A DNA stretch of 58,043 nucleotides, taken from an uncultured Clostridia bacterium. GTDB taxonomy: Bacteria > Bacillota > Clostridia > Lachnospirales > Anaerotignaceae. The position numbers and the translations under genes are program-made. Positions 26,958-35,408 of the stretch are shown piece after piece. A model generated the notes under the pieces. That model had not been told where the DNA came from and ran no database searches. It worked only from the letters and a program-made list of their open reading frames with translations. How positions within the stretch are numbered: the first letter of the stretch is position 1; every line of letters begins with the position of its first letter. The DNA is taken from the NCBI GenBank assembly GCA_910583755.1, contig CAJTZO010000016.1, positions 1 through 58,043 of the forward strand, written 5' to 3'.

Positions 26958-26985
26958 ATTATAATCTTTTTTCCAAAAAAGTCAA
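26958..26985 (-). promoter_or_regulatory. promoter of the T-box/ilvBNC transcript
   Basis: Minus strand: TTGACT (26985-26980), 16-base spacer, TATAAT (26963-26958), just before the T-box leader. Confidence 0.8.
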
Positions 26986-27069
26986 GAAAAAATTTTATTT
27001 ACGTTTTTGTTGTTGTATGACAAGTTTTTATATAAATATATTTTTTCTTTCTTTAACAAGAAAGAAAAC

Positions 27070-28938
27070 TTACATAGGGGTTAAGTTACAATAGTCCTCT
27101 ATTGTACCACCTCTTTTAAAGCAAGCAATGATTTCTTTGCCAAGTGGGTCCAACTCTGGTACATCAAATTTTTTGAGTTCTTTTGCAAAAAAATCTGTTA
27201 ATATTTTTGCGCCTTTGTCATAGCCTTCTATTCCAAGCATTTCCTGTAATTCGCATTTTAAAAAGACACTTCTAATATTTTGTCTGTCTATTTTCATTTC
27301 TCTCAAAGAATAGCCCAAAAGAGGGCATCTTGCTGGTTCTAAATTTTGACGTTTCATAACATTTACGCCACCACGTCTTGCTAAATATTCCCTTGCTAAC
27401 CATTCTGCTGCAAAACCAACTTTATATACTCCAATATGTTGATTTGGTATCAGAATATATTTTGTGTTTGGACAAGAAATAATTTGTTGCAACAATAAAT
27501 TTGCTTGTCTCACTCTTAAGCCTGTTGCAAAAGGCCAGTAAGACCCAACACCTTCACTTTGCATTCCCTTTGACGCAATAATACTTGGATTGTTATGTCC
27601 CCTTGGTGCTACCAATCGCCATAGCCAAGCTAAAGCAGGTGGAATAATTTGCATCAATCCCATAATACCATAGCTTGGATGTTCTGCAGTTGCAGGTGGC
27701 ATACGTACACCAAAACTACGAATATCCACTCCTACTGGTTCCTGTACAATTTTATCTACCATATATCTAGGAATGACAACACGAGGATTTGGACAAGGTT
27801 TTCCATCAGAATCTAATGTATGCTCCCAAGGAAGACAAGTAGCGCCCGCAACACCTTGTAAATTGAAAAAAATCAGAGGTTCTTTAGGATGAATTGCTAT
27901 TTTTTCATATGCTGGGCTGCTGCCATATTCTGTAATACCATCTACTCTTAAAAACCAGCCATTTTCTCCATCAATAATACCTAATTTTCCATCTGGACCC
28001 TGTATTGCTGGATGGCACATTGCCATATCATCAGAAATTGGCTCAATATCACAAGTATCCCCCAAATGTAAATAATTTTTTCCGCCTGTCATAACATGCG
28101 TTCCTAATAAAATACGTCCATCTTCTACTCTATGTTCTGCTTCCAGCATTTCACTTTTTCCGCCGCCAGACGCACCTTCATGCATAATAACAATTTCATT
28201 TTCATAAGGAGTAATAATTCTTGCAGCAGAAGCATGTGCTGTTACCCAATTCTCTTGTTCTCCAATATCCAATAAAACACTATAAACACCTTTTTTTGCA
28301 GAAGGTCCAGGATACAAATTATAAGAAAAAATTTCATGACAATTATCTAAACGATTATGCACACAAACTTGTTTACCTTCAAAATGGGTATGGCGAAAAG
28401 GTGGTGCTACATAAATAATGGCACGGGGTACAAAAGGAATCACTTCTTCCTCTATGTTAACAAATGCTTGCAAATTTGCCAGAGCATATGCAAAAAAAGC
28501 AGCATTTTTAGGACATATCAAAATTGCTGGATAGCCATATTTTTTACCGCCTGCACGAAATGGTACAATAATTAATTCTCTTTCTTTTAGCCACAATAAT
28601 GTTTCTTTTCTCAGTCCAGAGAAATCATAACCATAAGTTTCTTTAAATTGTTGTTTGTTTGTTGGCTTTTTATCTGCAATAACCATACATTCTGGGTCAC
28701 GACGGCGCATATAATCTTCTGTATAATTTACAACAGCACCATTACGGCAACGTACAACATCTGCTTCTTTTTTTTCTTTTCCATGTACGGTATATGTTAT
28801 GTCAAAAGAATTTGCCTCTTCCTTTCCAAAGACCATATCATAAAGTTCTGCTCTTGTATTGGGAATTTCTACACTAACACAATCTTTTAAAATTTCTTTT
28901 AATTCTTCCGAAAATGCGATTCTCTCCAAGTTTTTCAT
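27070..28938 (-). CDS. DUF4914 family protein (PEP carboxykinase-like)
   Basis: Cytoplasmic protein of 622 residues. The start at 28938 (MKNLERIAFSEEL) follows AAAGGAGG; the frame to 29004 is unsupported. A kinase-type P-loop, EGASGGGKSE, and the surrounding IVIMHEGASGGGKS with a later GENGWFLRVDG and PLIFFNLQGVAGATCLPWEH recall nucleotide-dependent PEP carboxykinases, to which I believe DUF4914 is related. The classical PEPCK kinase-2 aspartates are not obvious. The C-terminal half (YGIMGLMQIIPPALAWLWR, NQHIGVYKVGF) is distinctive. No operon partners are evident. The reaction is unknown; a nucleotide-dependent metal-binding phosphotransferase or decarboxylase is inference. Confidence 0.65.
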   Translation of the reverse strand: MKNLERIAFSEELKEILKDCVSVEIPNTRAELYDMVFGKEEANSFDITYTVHGKEKKEADVVRCRNGAVVNYTEDYMRRRDPECMVIADKKPTNKQQFKETYGYDFSGLRKETLLWLKERELIIVPFRAGGKKYGYPAILICPKNAAFFAYALANLQAFVNIEEEVIPFVPRAIIYVAPPFRHTHFEGKQVCVHNRLDNCHEIFSYNLYPGPSAKKGVYSVLLDIGEQENWVTAHASAARIITPYENEIVIMHEGASGGGKSEMLEAEHRVEDGRILLGTHVMTGGKNYLHLGDTCDIEPISDDMAMCHPAIQGPDGKLGIIDGENGWFLRVDGITEYGSSPAYEKIAIHPKEPLIFFNLQGVAGATCLPWEHTLDSDGKPCPNPRVVIPRYMVDKIVQEPVGVDIRSFGVRMPPATAEHPSYGIMGLMQIIPPALAWLWRLVAPRGHNNPSIIASKGMQSEGVGSYWPFATGLRVRQANLLLQQIISCPNTKYILIPNQHIGVYKVGFAAEWLAREYLARRGGVNVMKRQNLEPARCPLLGYSLREMKIDRQNIRSVFLKCELQEMLGIEGYDKGAKILTDFFAKELKKFDVPELDPLGKEIIACFKRGGTIEDYCNLTPM

Positions 28939-28988
28939 AATTTCCTCCTTTATTCTCTTTGTGGTTTTTAAAACCTCAGCACAAAGTT

Positions 28989-29012
28989 TTTCTTTTTTTA
29001 ACAAAAAAGATT
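28989..29012 (+). repeat. left direct repeat flanking element copy B
   Basis: TTTC-T7-AAC-A6-GATT, itself able to form a hairpin. It matches 29210-29233 in 23 of 24 bases and lies immediately outside the element. Confidence 0.8.
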
Positions 29013-29209
29013 CAGTCTGTCAATAAAGTCTTTTTTTGTGGGTTTCACCCATACCCACCAACTTTTTTAAAAAAAAGTTGGACAAAAAACTTTATTGGAA
29101 AAACTAGCGTTTTTCCTTATAAAATTAATATTTTTAGCGAAATGTTAGTTTCACATTGAGGTTCTTTGGGGAGTTTGAGGGCTAGCCCTCAAGGTTTTTT
29201 AACAAGCTG
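29013..29209 (+). repeat. dispersed MITE-like element, full copy B (forward)
   Basis: About 197 bases from CAGTCTGTCAATAAAG to TTTTTTAACAAGCTG. Internal order: GGGTTTCACCCATACCC hairpin, ACTTTTTTAAAAAAAAGT palindrome, GGACAAAAAAC, palindrome GGAAAAACTAGCGTTTTTCC, AGCGAAATGTTAGTTTC hairpin, GGTTCTTT, palindrome TTGAGGGCTAGCCCTCAA. The ends are imperfect inverted repeats (CAGTCTGTCAATAAA against CAGCTTGTTAAAAAA, 11 of 15). No coding capacity. Confidence 0.85.
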
Positions 29210-29233
29210 TTTCTTTTTTTAATAAAAAAGATT
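29210..29233 (+). repeat. right direct repeat flanking element copy B
   Basis: TTTC-T7-AAT-A6-GATT; one mismatch to the left copy at 28989-29012. Confidence 0.8.
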
Positions 29234-29495
29234 TTCTTGTGCTACTTATCTTTTAGGGAAACAATTTTTTACTTATTTTAATATGCCATAATGCATTTGT
29301 AAATTTCAAGTAAAAATATGTTCTTTCCTTAAATTTTGTATGTTTTATCATAAAACAAGATAGTATTTGAAAAGATACACAACAAAATCAATAAAATAAA
29401 AAATATTATAAAAAAAACAAACGATATTTTCCGTGACAAAACGATAGAAATTTTAAAATTCCACTGTATTTTTTTACAAATTTACCAAAAACAAA

Positions 29496-29540
29496 AAAAG
29501 ATGACCTCTTTATCATTTGATTGACAAAAGGTCATCTTTT
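29496..29540. terminator. orphan terminator-like hairpin
   Basis: AAAAAGATGACCT pairs with AGGTCATCTTTT around a 20-base loop. A T run on the plus side and an A run on the other make it look bidirectional. No gene ends here on the plus strand; the possible minus-strand small frame ends at 29578. Confidence 0.6.
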
Positions 29541-29577
29541 ATACTGAACTGGTTCTAACATTCCTATTTTCCTCACT

Positions 29578-29721
29578 TTATTTTTTATCTCTATATTCAG
29601 TTGTATATTTCATGAACTGTAGTCTGCTTTTTCTTTTCCACATGGAATACATTTCTTTTTTTAAATGTTTTATTTTTGCTTTTACAGTGCTGAAACGTGG
29701 GGACTCAAGCCTATTTTTCAT
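29578..29721 (-). CDS. possible small basic protein (47 residues)
   Basis: Minus-strand frame MKNRLESPRFSTVKAKIKHL... of 47 residues, very rich in Lys and Arg, ending 38 bases before the orphan terminator at 29540. An in-frame stop lies just upstream of the ATG, and only a weak AAGG precedes it. I do not recognise a family. It may be a real small gene or part of a structured RNA: the region just upstream contains a strong GTTTTTC/GAAAAAC hairpin. Confidence 0.25.
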   Translation of the reverse strand: MKNRLESPRFSTVKAKIKHLKKEMYSMWKRKSRLQFMKYTTEYRDKK

Positions 29722-30193
29722 AGTGCCTTATCCAATTTTATCCTATGGTATCACCTTTTTCACACTACATGTTTTTCCCTTAGAAAAACACACCCAACTT
29801 ACATCGCCGCTATCAAAAGGAACACCGAAACTAATTATTTTGTTGGAATCTCCTCCTTTTTAGAATAACTAACTATAAATTGTAAAAATTTATAATCAAC
29901 AAAGTAATTATACCAATCTCAATATCATTTTTAGAAAATGGAATTTCTTTTATTATTGACGTCTTATAACAAAAGAACCGGACATTTTTCCCTTTTCATT
30001 GTTTCATTTTTATCTCGATTGATTCCTTTGTATGTATAGATTATAAAACATAACTAAAAAAAAGTCAAGTATTTTCCAAAATGTATACAATATTTTTTTA
30101 GATTATTTTTTCTTTTCTCTTTTGTTGTATGAAATGACATTTAATGATAAAATAAGAACATAGATTATTGTTAAGGAGAGGTGGAACGATAAA

Positions 30194-30712
30194 ATGAAAG
30201 AAGCACTTGTTGTGATAGATATGCAAAATGATTTTATAGATGGAAGTTTAGGAACAGCAGAAGCACAGCAAATTGTATCAAATGTAATTTCAAAAATCAA
30301 AGCTTTTTCTGGTGACTTATATTATACAAGAGACACCCATACACAAGACTATCTCACTACACTAGAAGGAAAAAATCTTCCTGTTGTACATTGTATCAAA
30401 GATACATTCGGCTGGGAAATTCAAAAACAAGTTTGGGAAGCAGGCAGCCATAAAAATCCCACTGTGATTGATAAGGCTACATTTGGCTCTACAGAATTGG
30501 CACAAATGCTTTTAAAGAAACAATATACCCATATTACCTTAATTGGGCTTTGCACAGATATCTGTGTTATTAGTAATGCTTTAAATATCAAATCATTTCT
30601 TTGGGAGACACCTATTACTGTGGATGCAAGCTGTTGTGCTGGTGTCACACCAGAGAGTCATATACAAGCATTAAATGCTATGAAAATGTGTCAAATTGAA
30701 ATTTTAAACTGA
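30194..30712 (+). CDS. isochorismatase-family cysteine hydrolase (nicotinamidase-like)
   Basis: Cytoplasmic hydrolase of 172 residues. The catalytic triad of the family is visible: Asp in VVIDMQNDFIDG, Lys in VIDKATFGS and Cys in GLCTDICVISNAL. The metal-site region DTHTQDY...PVVHC differs from the D-W-H-P-x-x-H pattern of classic PncA, so nicotinamidase activity is possible but unproven. The start follows GGAGAGG. It looks monocistronic, about 160 bases before the DUF4272 gene. If it is a nicotinamidase it would act in NAD salvage. Confidence 0.85.
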   Translation: MKEALVVIDMQNDFIDGSLGTAEAQQIVSNVISKIKAFSGDLYYTRDTHTQDYLTTLEGKNLPVVHCIKDTFGWEIQKQVWEAGSHKNPTVIDKATFGSTELAQMLLKKQYTHITLIGLCTDICVISNALNIKSFLWETPITVDASCCAGVTPESHIQALNAMKMCQIEILN

Positions 30713-30873
30713 AAAAATTTCCATATTTTTTCAAACTTATCTATAAAATACAAAGACATTCTAAAGAAAACATGTTACAATAATAACAACTTGTCAAAAG
30801 CCCTAAAAATTTTACTTTTAAAAAAAGGGGTTGACATTTCCTATTAATTTTTATCAAGAAGGAGAAAACAAAA

Positions 30874-32229
30874 ATGAAACTTTTTGATTTATTTAAAAAG
30901 AAAAAAGACCATATACAACAACCATTAGAAGAAACATCTTCCTCTACCGTTGGAAATAACCTTTTAGAAATAGAAGTCAAAATGTCAGAACAACAAAATG
31001 AAACAGTAGAAAAAGCAGAAAAGCAAGAAAAAAAACAGGAGTTACTAGAACAAAATGCAGCTATTCGTCTTTATTCTTGCCGAAAAAACACAGTGATTGT
31101 TCCCTCTGTTTTTGAAAAGGCATTTGATTGTAAAAAATTAGATTCTGTAAATGATTCAGAATTTGTTTTAACATTAAAAGATGATACTTTTTTAAAATTC
31201 CGTATTATCACAGATAAAAAAGAAACAATGGGGCAAGCTTATGGCATGGCAAATTTTTTTAGTAAAGCTCCTGTCAAAAATCAAGTTTTGAAAGAAAATA
31301 TTTTACAGCAGATGAAATTATTTAATTGTATTATTTCTATACAATTTATGCTAAATTCTGATGAAAAAAGAACCAATCAAATGATTAAAAGCATTTATAG
31401 TGCAGCAAAAGCCTTGACTGCTTTTGTACTTGTACCTACCATGGAAGTATTTCATTATGATGGAAGATTATTAATTGATGAAAAAGGGCAGTCTGCTTTT
31501 GATACTTTTCATCCGATTGCCTCATCAGACTTTTTAGAAAAAGAATTAAAACCAACAGAAGCAGATACTGCAAGAAAAGAAACATCTATTTCTATTTTAA
31601 AGAGTAAAAAAATTCCATACTTGGAAGAACTACATTCTGCTGTTTTTGATGCGGAAACTACTTTACAAACAAAAGAAAATATATTACAACGTTGTATTGC
31701 TGTGTATGCTACTGCTATCCAAGCAGAGATTTATATGAGTGGAAAATATGAAAACCCAGAACAAAAAATGCAAGAACAACTTAAACTTTTAGAAGAAAAA
31801 TATCATGTTTCCACTTCTTTTTCTACAAAAGAAAAAGAATATATTGACCATCCGCCTGTCAAAGAACCAAAATTATTTAATCTTTTTGCTTGGAGATATG
31901 AATGTTGTGCAATCTTTTTTTGGGCACTTTCTTTATTGGATTTAAAAGAAGTGAATCAACTTTGTGAGCCTGTAGAATTAGGAAATATTATCTGGAATCA
32001 TGATATGGATAGCCTTTCTAAAAAGGCAAAACTGCGCTCTAAAGAGGAAATATTAGCATTGCAAGATTTAACATTACGTTATAATTGGGCTTGTGTAGAC
32101 GCTCGAATGAATAATAAAACAATAGAAGCATTGGATTTTGGTGTGGTTTATGAAAGACATTATGCTTTAAATTGGTTGCTTACCGTTGATGGTATTTCAG
32201 ATTGGGATGCTATTATGACAACCACATAA
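30874..32229 (+). CDS. DUF4272 domain-containing protein
   Basis: Protein of 451 residues with no signal peptide. The N-terminus is a short basic segment (LFKKKKDH) and an acidic, Glu/Gln-rich linker (about 15-60). The C-terminal half shows the DUF4272 pattern: ERAC-type helix VYATAIQAEIYMSG, EKEYIDHPPVKEPKLFNLF, then WRYECCAIFFWALSLL and TLRYNWACVDAR, ending in HYALNWLL. Function is unknown. It starts after GAAGGAG and is followed by a terminator. Relatives are often stand-alone in Firmicutes, so context gives no clue here. Confidence 0.75.
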   Translation: MKLFDLFKKKKDHIQQPLEETSSSTVGNNLLEIEVKMSEQQNETVEKAEKQEKKQELLEQNAAIRLYSCRKNTVIVPSVFEKAFDCKKLDSVNDSEFVLTLKDDTFLKFRIITDKKETMGQAYGMANFFSKAPVKNQVLKENILQQMKLFNCIISIQFMLNSDEKRTNQMIKSIYSAAKALTAFVLVPTMEVFHYDGRLLIDEKGQSAFDTFHPIASSDFLEKELKPTEADTARKETSISILKSKKIPYLEELHSAVFDAETTLQTKENILQRCIAVYATAIQAEIYMSGKYENPEQKMQEQLKLLEEKYHVSTSFSTKEKEYIDHPPVKEPKLFNLFAWRYECCAIFFWALSLLDLKEVNQLCEPVELGNIIWNHDMDSLSKKAKLRSKEEILALQDLTLRYNWACVDARMNNKTIEALDFGVVYERHYALNWLLTVDGISDWDAIMTTT

Positions 32230-32278
32230 TTATAAACAAATTATATCATACTAGTAAACTCATATAGGCAAAAATGGG

Positions 32279-32310
32279 AGGAACTTTTTCATTTGTAAAA
32301 AGTTCCTTTT
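32279..32310 (+). terminator. terminator of the DUF4272 gene
   Basis: AGGAACTTTTT-CATTTGT-AAAAAGTTCCT followed by TTT. The rest of the gap to 32532 is AT-rich with nothing recognised. Confidence 0.85.
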
Positions 32311-32532
32311 CCTAATTTTTATTAAAAATAAGTGAGATAATACATCTCTATTTGATACTGACTGAAGTAAAATATAAACTAGATAATATCTTTTATTGAA
32401 AATTTGAAACTCTTTCTTTTAATAGAGTTTATTTTTTTGCAAAAATCAACAGAAAAACTTTTATTTTATATTTTGTTTTTTATTTATCTTCGCTATAAAA
32501 TAAAACAAAAATCCTATTTTTAAATCAAATGA

Positions 32533-32561
32533 TTGACATTTTAAACAATTTCAACTATCAT
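32533..32561 (+). promoter_or_regulatory. promoter of the serine dehydratase operon
   Basis: TTGACA (32533-32538), 17-base spacer, TATCAT (32556-32561), about 55 bases before sdaAB. Confidence 0.7.
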
Positions 32562-32615
32562 AAAATAAGAAATGTTATAGTATTTTACATGACTCAAGAT
32601 GGATAGGAGGATATT

Positions 32616-33281
32616 ATGAATATATTTGATATTTTAGGTCCGGTTATGGTTGGTCCCTCCAGCTCCCATACTGCTGGAGCAACAAAAATTGGTTTAACTG
32701 CAAGAAAATTGCTTGCAGAAAAACCGATTAAGGCAGATATTTATTTGCATGGTTCTTTTGCTGCAACAGGAGTAGGCCATGGTACAGATAAGGCATTGAT
32801 TGCTGGGATTTTAGGAATGCAAGCAGACGATATGCGAATCCCTCATAGTTTTGAAGTTGCAAAAGAAGAAGATTTAGCTTTTTCGATACAAAATAAAAAT
32901 TTAAAAGAAGCACATCCTAATACAGCACTAATTGAGATTGAGGGCGAAAAAGGACGTACCTTAAAAATCCAAGCATCTTCTTTGGGTGGTGGTAGAATTA
33001 TGGTAAATAAAATTGATGATATTGATGTCAATTTTAGTGGAGAATATAATACATTGATTATACATAATATAGACCAACCAGGACATGTAGCAGAAGTGAC
33101 TTCTCTTTTGGCACATAAAGGTGTTAATGTTGCAAATATGCACTTATACCGTGATAGACGTGGTGGCTATGCTTGTATGGTAATTGAAATTGACCAACAA
33201 ATGCCACAATCTGGACTAGATTGGCTGAAAAGAGTAGAAGGAATTATTAAAGTAACATATTTTAATAGGGAGGTTGATTAA
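32616..33281 (+). CDS. sdaAB: L-serine dehydratase, beta subunit
   Basis: Subunit of the oxygen-sensitive iron-sulfur serine dehydratase that converts L-serine to pyruvate and ammonia. It has 221 residues. The N-terminal domain starts FDILGPVMVGPSSSHTAGA, the family signature, and SFAATGVGHGTDKAL follows. The C-terminal ACT domain (about 148-221, IIHNIDQPGHVAEVTSLLAH) may sense serine. Starts after AGGAGG. The stop is one base before the alpha-subunit ATG, so translation is coupled. Confidence 0.95.
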   Translation: MNIFDILGPVMVGPSSSHTAGATKIGLTARKLLAEKPIKADIYLHGSFAATGVGHGTDKALIAGILGMQADDMRIPHSFEVAKEEDLAFSIQNKNLKEAHPNTALIEIEGEKGRTLKIQASSLGGGRIMVNKIDDIDVNFSGEYNTLIIHNIDQPGHVAEVTSLLAHKGVNVANMHLYRDRRGGYACMVIEIDQQMPQSGLDWLKRVEGIIKVTYFNREVD

Positions 33282-33282
33282 A

Positions 33283-34155
33283 ATGTCCTATCATGCAATC
33301 AAAGAATGGATAGCTATAGCAGAGCAAAAACAGTTACCTTTGTGGGAAGTTGTGTTAGAAGATGATATGTCAGAAAGAGCAGTTTCCAGAGAAGATTCTT
33401 TAAAAGAGATGGAAAAAATATGGGATGCTATGCTTTTATCTGCAGAACAATATGATGGAACCTTGCGCTCTAACAGTGGCCTTGTAGGAACAGATGGACA
33501 AAAATTAGAAGACTATGGCAAAAAGGGAAATACTCTTTGTGGTGACTTTATTAATAAAGTCATGACAAGAGCGGTACAAGTGAGTGAATCTAACGCTTGT
33601 ATGAAAAGAATTGTTGCAGCCCCTACTGCTGGTTCTTGTGGCGTTATGCCAGCAGTTTTTGTAACATTATATAAAGAAGGAAAAGCAAGCAAAGAACAAA
33701 TTATAGAAGCTTTATATGTGGCTTCTGGTATTGGTAAAGTAGTAGCAGAAAGAGCTTCTATTGCAGGTGCTTCTGGTGGTTGTCAGGCAGAAGTAGGAAC
33801 TGCTTCCGCTATGACAGCGGGTGCTTTAGCAGCATTACATGGTTGTGGTGCAAAACAAGTAGGCGATGCCTTAGCTATTGCATTAAAAAATCTTTTGGGA
33901 CTCGCTTGTGACCCTGTTGCTGGTTTAGTAGAGGTTCCTTGTGTCAAAAGAAATGTTGTAGGTGCAGTAAATGCAGTTGCAGCAGCAGATATGGTTTTAG
34001 CTGGTATTGAAAGTGTAATTCCTCCAGACGATGTTATTGACGCTATGGGAGAAATTGGACATGAAATGTCATATAAAATAAAAGAAACTGCATTAGGTGG
34101 GTTAGCCACAACACCAACCGGACAAGCAATTGCAGACAGAGTATTACAAAAATAA
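33283..34155 (+). CDS. sdaAA: L-serine dehydratase, iron-sulfur alpha subunit
   Basis: Catalytic subunit of 290 residues. The ATG at 33283 follows GGGAGG; the TTG at 33274 overlaps that Shine-Dalgarno. Cysteines for the [4Fe-4S] cluster appear in SNACMKRIVAAPTAGSCG, GLACDPVAG and VEVPCVKRN, the conserved set of clostridial two-subunit serine dehydratases. Glycine- and alanine-rich helices follow (ASGGCQAEVGTASAMTAGA). With sdaAB it allows serine fermentation to pyruvate, which ldhA and ilvB can use. Confidence 0.96.
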   Translation: MSYHAIKEWIAIAEQKQLPLWEVVLEDDMSERAVSREDSLKEMEKIWDAMLLSAEQYDGTLRSNSGLVGTDGQKLEDYGKKGNTLCGDFINKVMTRAVQVSESNACMKRIVAAPTAGSCGVMPAVFVTLYKEGKASKEQIIEALYVASGIGKVVAERASIAGASGGCQAEVGTASAMTAGALAALHGCGAKQVGDALAIALKNLLGLACDPVAGLVEVPCVKRNVVGAVNAVAAADMVLAGIESVIPPDDVIDAMGEIGHEMSYKIKETALGGLATTPTGQAIADRVLQK

Positions 34156-34205
34156 TTCTACTTTCTTGAAAGAAAATAGAAATCTCAAGGGGGCTTTTTT
34201 AAATT

Positions 34206-34236
34206 AAAATGTACTGGAATTTTATCCAATGCATTT
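34206..34236 (+). repeat. left direct repeat flanking element copy C
   Basis: 31 bases AAAATGTACTGG...CCAATGCATTT, a hairpin imperfectly matching 34454-34484 (two mismatches). It ends exactly where the element begins. Confidence 0.8.
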
Positions 34237-34453
34237 CTGCTTGTCAAAAAACCTTGAGGGCTAGCCCTCAAACTCCTCATTCTTTCTTGAAAGAAAGAAT
34301 CAAAGAACTTTAATGCGAAACTAACGTTTCGCTAAAAAGATTGATTTGATAAGGAAAAACGCTAGTTTTTCCACTAAAGTTTTTTGTCCAACTTTTTACG
34401 TAAAAGTTGGTGGGTATGGGTGAAACCCATAAAAAAGACTTTATTGACAGACT
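34237..34453 (-). repeat. dispersed MITE-like element, full copy C (reverse)
   Basis: About 217 bases in reverse orientation, from CTGCTTGTCAAAAAACC to GACTTTATTGACAGACT. It has every module of copy B plus an extra CTTTCTTGAAAG palindrome (about 34283-34299), which explains its greater length. No coding capacity. Confidence 0.85.
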
Positions 34454-34487
34454 AAAATGCACTGGAATTTTATCCAGTGCATTTTTT
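34454..34487 (+). terminator. terminator hairpin / right direct repeat of copy C
   Basis: AAAATGCACTGG-AATTTTAT-CCAGTGCATTTTTTT is a strong stem with T run. It is the intact version of the hairpin at 34206-34236 and probably ends the sdaAB-sdaAA transcript. Confidence 0.8.
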
Positions 34488-34603
34488 TAATAATAGTAAA
34501 ATTGCATTTTTAATCAAATTTTAATAATTTTCTCATATTTTTTTAATATTTTTCCATTATACTAAGACTGTACATGAAATTCCCTTTCCTGTACAGTTGC
34601 CCC

Positions 34604-34631
34604 GGCGCAATACATGTTTATGTATTGCGCC
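34604..34631. terminator. GC-rich hairpin past the 34645 gene
   Basis: Twelve-base-pair stem GGCGCAATACAT/ATGTATTGCGCC with a GTTT loop. A weaker CTGTACA/TGTACAG hairpin lies at about 34568-34596. It follows the minus-strand stop, though the better T run is on the plus side. Confidence 0.65.
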
Positions 34632-34644
34632 ATTCGTTTTTTTG

Positions 34645-35277
34645 TTATGCTGTTACGTCTACTGATTTTTTGTCTTCCGTATCTGTTTCTTTCCCTTCAT
34701 TTGCCCATTCATCGAAACCTTTCATAATAATTTCCTTGGTTTCATCTGTAATACTTGGTAATTTTCCACCCCAAGTTTTTTCAGCAGCAGCAAATCCTTT
34801 TAAAACAGCATTTCTTAAAGTCTCTATTTTGGATTGGTCGCCGCCGGAAAGTGCTTTTGCCATATTTAAAATGTTATTTGCAACATTTTCTGGAGACCAT
34901 GCGCCACCTGGAGAGATAGCATCTATAGCAGCTTGTTTATCCGCTGCACTAATAGAAATTCCTTCAAATAAGGATTTATTCAACGTTTTTACTTGTTTTC
35001 CAAGCATTGTCTGAATCATATTCTTAAAAGAAGTCATCTGTTGGTCAGAAATTGCTTGTAATTGTTGTGCAGATAATTTTTTAGGTTTTTCATATCCTAC
35101 CTTATCAGCGTCATTTTTAGAAGCTACTTGTGCAGAAGCAACAAAAGTATCTTGCTTGATTTGTGTTGAGGTAGTAGTTGTTTCTTTGCCTGCTTCTTTT
35201 ACAGTTGTGCTTTGATGCTGCATTACAGTAGAAGATGCATATACGCTTGCATTTACATTTCTAATGTTCATATCCAT
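34645..35277 (-). CDS. hypothetical protein, disordered N-terminus
   Basis: Protein of 210 residues with no signal peptide or membrane segment. The first ~75 residues are low-complexity (Thr, Lys, Gln; IRNVNASVYASSTVMQ), followed by a helical domain: MTSFKNMIQTMLGKQVK, ISPGGAWSPENVANNI, then ALSGGDQSKIE, LKGFAAAEKTWGGKLP and an acidic tail. The domain resembles a conserved uncharacterised family (possibly DUF5610; I am not certain). The start follows GGAAGGGG. A Gln/Thr-rich start MNIRN-N is also seen in the hypothetical at 48896, and such proteins often accompany motility genes, but no functional claim is warranted. Confidence 0.8.
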   Translation of the reverse strand: MDMNIRNVNASVYASSTVMQHQSTTVKEAGKETTTTSTQIKQDTFVASAQVASKNDADKVGYEKPKKLSAQQLQAISDQQMTSFKNMIQTMLGKQVKTLNKSLFEGISISAADKQAAIDAISPGGAWSPENVANNILNMAKALSGGDQSKIETLRNAVLKGFAAAEKTWGGKLPSITDETKEIIMKGFDEWANEGKETDTEDKKSVDVTA

Positions 35278-35408
35278 AACTTGAACCCCTTCCTTTGGTA
35301 ATTTCTGATAAATAGTTCCTTCTATAAGATATATCGGAATATATTACTAAAAATTAAGCTTTTTACTTTTATTTCGTGTAAAAAAATAGTAAAATAATAA
35401 AAAATGTA

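Larger units (their letters stand above)
28939..30193. other. 1.25-kb non-coding region
   Basis: No convincing large gene. It holds the DUF4914 leader, full copy B of the dispersed element with its flanking direct repeats, an orphan hairpin at 29496-29540, a possible small minus-strand reading frame (29578-29721), a strong GTTTTTC/GAAAAAC hairpin at about 29770-29790, and AT-rich sequence before the cysteine hydrolase gene. Plus-strand frames at 29612-29868 look like chance. Confidence 0.6.

Noticed and set aside
29612..29868. Overlapping plus-strand frames of 83 and 67 codons
   Set aside because: Hydrophobic, Phe-rich chance translations of T-rich DNA, no ribosome site, overlapping each other in different frames.
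29580..29960. 6S RNA
   Set aside because: Local hairpins exist but I could not form the long closing stem and central bubble required; a covariance model is needed.
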